This document shows, in pieces, positions 6,889 through 9,351 of a stretch of DNA of 9,351 nt. The notes beneath the pieces were generated by a model that was not told where the DNA came from, did no database searches, and worked only from the letters and a program-made list of their open reading frames with translations. Position 1 is the first letter of the stretch. The number at the start of each line of letters is the position of its first letter. The stretch is taken from positions 1-9,351 of the forward strand of contig URTL01000077.1 of assembly GCA_900550785.1 (NCBI GenBank), written 5' to 3'. Both the position numbers and the translations under genes were made by a program. This DNA is from an uncultured Collinsella sp. (GTDB lineage: Bacteria > Actinomycetota > Coriobacteriia > Coriobacteriales > Coriobacteriaceae).

Positions 6889-7425
6889 ATGTCCGATGCC
6901 GTTCGTGCCGAAAAAATCGCGCACGAGGTCGACTATGCCGCCCGCCAGCTGGCCCAGGCGGGCCGCTTGGACCTGACGCACGAGTTTATCCAGCATGGCG
7001 ACGTGACGGTCTATGCACATGTGACTTCGGTAGCGCGGGCGAGCCTGTCCTTTGCCGAGCGCTTGGGCCGTGCCGGCATTTCGGTCGACCGTGCTTCGTT
7101 GTTGCGCGGGGCCCTGCTGCACGATTACTTTCTCTATGACTGGCACGATCCCGACCCAAGCCATCGGCTGCATGGCTTTCGCCACCCGTTTTTTGCCCTG
7201 GCACGTGCGGAGGAAGATTTTGAGCTGACGCCGCGCGAACGGAATATTATCGTGCGGCATATGTTTCCGCTGGTGCCAGTGCCGCCGACGTGTCGTGAGG
7301 CTTGGATTGTATGCCTGGCAGATAAATGGTGCGCTCTGCGCGAGACGGTCGCCGGTCGTCTGCGGCGCAAGGACGAGGCGGACGATGACGTGAGTGGCGA
7401 ATCGAGCGAAAAGAGGAGAGGGTAG
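6889..7425 (+). CDS. HD-domain putative metal-dependent phosphohydrolase
   Basis: 178 aa with the chosen start. The frame is open further upstream to 6817, but the ATG at 6889 has a strong AAGGAGG (6878-6884) 4 nt before it, while the upstream ATG has none. HD-superfamily ligands are visible: His44 in VYAHVTSVA, the His78-Asp79 pair in ALLHDYFLYDWH, further histidines in HRLHGFRHP (92-100) and IIVRHMFPL (His124), and Asp145 in VCLADKW. This spacing is typical of HD metal phosphohydrolases that act on nucleotides or other phosphoesters; the actual substrate is not predictable. A charged carboxy-terminal tail (about 159-178) is probably disordered. The gene is followed after 3 bases by a CmpB-type membrane protein gene, so the two are likely translated from one mRNA. 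No signal peptide or membrane segment is seen. Confidence 0.85.
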   Translation: MSDAVRAEKIAHEVDYAARQLAQAGRLDLTHEFIQHGDVTVYAHVTSVARASLSFAERLGRAGISVDRASLLRGALLHDYFLYDWHDPDPSHRLHGFRHPFFALARAEEDFELTPRERNIIVRHMFPLVPVPPTCREAWIVCLADKWCALRETVAGRLRRKDEADDDVSGESSEKRRG

Positions 7426-7428
7426 ACG

Positions 7429-8448
7429 GTGGGGACCGCGATTGATATGGCGTTTGGCGGCGCGACGCTTGCCGCCTGCCCACTCTCGGCACTGGTGCTC
7501 TCGTTTGCCTTTTACGGGTTTTGCGGTTGGGCATGGGAGTCGACAGTATGCGCCATGCTCAATCACGGACGATTTGCCAACAGTGGCTTTTTGCTTGGGC
7601 CGTGCTGCCCCATCTATGGCGCGGGCGGCATTGCCTGCTGGCTGCTGTTGCGTGGGATTCCGGATGCCTCGAGCCAGTTTGTCGCTGCAGCGCTCGTATG
7701 CAGCGTGATTGAGTACAGCGTAGGCGTGCTGCTGGAAAAAACAACGGGGGCTCGCTTTTGGGACTATTCGCACCTGCCGTTTAACCTGCACGGACGCATC
7801 TGTCTGTACTGGGCATGCGCGTTTGGCTTGGGTGCGTTGTGCATTTGCCGTTTAGTGGAGCCGGCATTGTTGGGGCTGCTTGGCCATCTGCCGGTGCTGA
7901 TTGTGCGGCTGTCCGCTTTTATCGTCGCGGTCGCGATGATGGTCGACGCGGCATGCTCGTTGGCGAGCTGGCGGCGTCTGTCCGATCAGCTGGAGCGCGT
8001 CCGGGCCGACCTTGCCGACCGCATCAACGAGTCGCTCGCCGATGCGTCCGACTCCATGCTCGAACGTATTCCCGATTCGGCGATCGACTCGGTGGCACAG
8101 ACGCATATCCGCAGCCGTGCCGTTAACGCGTGGCTGGCGGAGCTGGGCGACGCGACGCTCGATGCCCTGCGCGAGAAGGCTTCGATGCCGACGTTTATCG
8201 CGGATGGTGCTCGCGGCCTGGCGCTCGCTGCCCGCCGCGTGGCCGATGCCGCGCCGAGCATGCCGCGTCCGTCGCTCAGCCGTCGCCTTGCCGGTAAGCG
8301 CATGAGCCGTCCGGTACCGAGCGTGTCACTCAGTCGTCGTGACCTGCGCTTTTTCAATGCCTTCCCGCGTCTGCGCATCAATCGCTACGAAGGTGTCATT
8401 CGAGCAACTAATCTCCGCGACCGAGCCCGCGAGCTGTTCCGCCACTAG
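7429..8448 (+). CDS. Putative ABC-transporter CmpB-family membrane protein (DUF1113/ABC_trans_CmpB type)
   Basis: 339 aa in two parts. The first 175 residues are membrane-embedded, with hydrophobic segments near 18-36, 53-75, 83-102, 124-142 and 150-176. They carry recognisable family motifs: GFCGWAWES (30-38), GRFANSGFLLGPCCPIYG (47-64), CSVIEYSVGVLLEKTTGARFWDYS (read as IEYS at 94-97 and FWDYS at 110-114) and NLHGRICLYW (119-128). The rest is a soluble, Arg/Ala-rich tail with likely helices, ending in the conserved-looking FNAFPRLRINRYEGVI (309-324). The start is taken as GTG at 7429, with GAGGAG 10 nt upstream; ATG at 7447 is an alternative. Despite the family name there is no ATPase here and transport is unproven. 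Adjacency to the HD protein suggests a shared function (inference). Confidence 0.8.
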   Translation: MGTAIDMAFGGATLAACPLSALVLSFAFYGFCGWAWESTVCAMLNHGRFANSGFLLGPCCPIYGAGGIACWLLLRGIPDASSQFVAAALVCSVIEYSVGVLLEKTTGARFWDYSHLPFNLHGRICLYWACAFGLGALCICRLVEPALLGLLGHLPVLIVRLSAFIVAVAMMVDAACSLASWRRLSDQLERVRADLADRINESLADASDSMLERIPDSAIDSVAQTHIRSRAVNAWLAELGDATLDALREKASMPTFIADGARGLALAARRVADAAPSMPRPSLSRRLAGKRMSRPVPSVSLSRRDLRFFNAFPRLRINRYEGVIRATNLRDRARELFRH

Positions 8449-8476
8449 CCGAGACGGGCGCGCTCACGGCTTCCTT
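8447..8476 (+). terminator. Weak terminator candidate after CmpB-family gene
   Basis: AGCCG (8447-8451, overlapping the stop codon) pairs with CGGCT (8467-8471), plus two inner pairs, followed by TCCTT. The stem is short and the T-run poor, so this is tentative. Confidence 0.25.
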
Positions 8477-8507
8477 GCTCGCGTATTTCCCGTTCGTTTC
8501 GCGTCCG

Positions 8508-8544
8508 TTGCCGCGCCGTTTCCAAGATTGCGGCGCCGTTTCCA
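8508..8544. repeat. Direct repeat, 17 bp, 20-bp period, upstream of ammonium transporter gene
   Basis: TTGCCGCGCCGTTTCCA (8508-8524) recurs at 8528-8544 with one change (16 of 17 identical). A second pair, ACAACGCCG at 8549-8557 and 8564-8572, follows. The 20-bp period is close to two helical turns, and the repeats lie 100-140 bp before the transporter ATG, so tandem regulator sites are possible. Simple duplication is equally possible. Confidence 0.55.
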
Positions 8545-8646
8545 TTCGACAACGCCGCGTTTAACAACGCCGTATCTGGTCTACACCAGTTGCCCCTCGG
8601 CCGCATTATGGGCGCCGACAACGTTCATGCGACCAAGGGAGAGCGA

Positions 8647-9351
8647 ATGTACGATACGGGATCGACAACGTTTATGCTCATCTGCACCATGCTCGTGTTT
8701 TTAATGACACCGGGTCTGGCGTTTTTCTATGGCGGCCTGTCCAGGCGCAAAAATGTCATCAACACCATGCTCATGTGCTTTGGCGCCATTGGTCTGGTTG
8801 GTGTGCTGTGGATTGTTGCCGGCTGGTCTCTGGCCTATGGCGGCGACGGTTCGAGTCCGTTTATTGGAGGCCTTGACCAGCTGCTGTGCCTGCCGGTGCT
8901 CAACCAGGTGCTGCAGGCGGCTGAGGGCAATGCTGCGGACGGTGTCGTCTACCCTCAGATCATCAACATCGCCTTCCAGATGGCATTTGCCATGATCACG
9001 GCTGCTATCGTCACGGGCAGCCTGGCCGGCCGCGTTAAGTTCGGTGCCACGACGGCCTTCCTGGGTATTTGGCTGCTCGTGGTCTATGCGCCGCTCGCTC
9101 ACATGGTTTGGGGCGGCGAGGGCTCCTTTATTGGCGATATCATCGGCGCGCTCGACTTTGCCGGCGGCGACGTGGTGCACATCTCGTCTGGTCTTACGGG
9201 CCTGATTCTCTGCTTAATGCTCGGCCGTCGTCGCGGCTTTGGCATGGTGAGCTACCGTCCGCATAACGTGCCGTTTGTGGCGCTGGGAGCCGGCCTGCTT
9301 TGGTTTGGCTGGTTTGGCTTTAATGCAGGATCAGCCTTGGCTGCTAATGGC
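8647..9351 (+). CDS. amtB: Ammonium transporter, Amt/MEP family (partial, runs off window)
   Basis: The first 235 residues of a protein normally about 400-450 aa; the frame is still open at the right edge. Amt channels conduct ammonium across the membrane through a twin-histidine pore. Seen: MTPGLAFFYGGLSRRKNV (20-37), FQMAFAMITAAI (110-121), YAPLAHMVWGG (147-157), GALDFAGGDVVHIS (167-180) and LLWFGWFGFNAGSAL (217-231). By alignment to E. coli AmtB, Trp155, Asp170, His178 (first pore histidine), Phe225 and Ser229 occupy the positions of Trp148, Asp160, His168, Phe215 and Ser219. The ATG is preceded by AAGGGAG at about 5 nt, confirming the start. There is no long signal peptide; the first helix begins near residue 8. 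A PII protein gene (glnK) often follows amtB but would lie outside the window. Confidence 0.96.
   Translation, partial: MYDTGSTTFMLICTMLVFLMTPGLAFFYGGLSRRKNVINTMLMCFGAIGLVGVLWIVAGWSLAYGGDGSSPFIGGLDQLLCLPVLNQVLQAAEGNAADGVVYPQIINIAFQMAFAMITAAIVTGSLAGRVKFGATTAFLGIWLLVVYAPLAHMVWGGEGSFIGDIIGALDFAGGDVVHISSGLTGLILCLMLGRRRGFGMVSYRPHNVPFVALGAGLLWFGWFGFNAGSALAANG

Overview
The window looks like a chromosomal segment of a high-GC Gram-positive bacterium. Protein style, strong AGGAG-type ribosome sites and gene content best fit a gut Coriobacteriia such as Collinsella. That placement is an inference from general resemblance, not a database match.

Layout. (a) Positions 72-4384, minus strand: a five-gene operon read right to left. 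It encodes a substrate-binding lipoprotein, two permeases and an ATPase of a polar amino acid (glutamate/glutamine type) ABC importer, then a class I glutamine-amidotransferase-like hydrolase of the gamma-glutamyl-GABA hydrolase (peptidase C26) family. A good sigma-70-type promoter lies just upstream (4428-4457). A terminator-like hairpin sits between the binding-protein gene and the first permease gene (3274-3299), as expected if the binding protein is made in excess. (b) Positions 4385-4878: a roughly 490-base intergenic region. Beyond the promoter and the terminator of the next gene, it holds three ~80-bp tandem units. Each unit is an inverted pair of a TCTGTAACA-type motif with strict spacing. 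This is the most unusual structure in the window. (c) Positions 4879-6660, minus strand: a thiamine-diphosphate enzyme resembling 1-deoxy-D-xylulose-5-phosphate synthase (DXS). It is short and lacks several substrate-phosphate and signature residues of true DXS. (d) Positions 6889-8448, plus strand, divergent from (c): an HD-domain putative phosphohydrolase followed by a membrane protein of the putative ABC-transporter CmpB family, probably co-transcribed. (e) From 8647 to the right edge, plus strand: the first 235 codons of an Amt-type ammonium transporter, preceded by a 17-bp direct repeat with a 20-bp period.

Together, the amino acid importer, the gamma-glutamyl hydrolase and the ammonium channel suggest a nitrogen-acquisition neighbourhood, although they are separate transcription units. 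The long open frames antisense to the real genes are GC-driven shadows. The first 71 bases hold no gene I can support.
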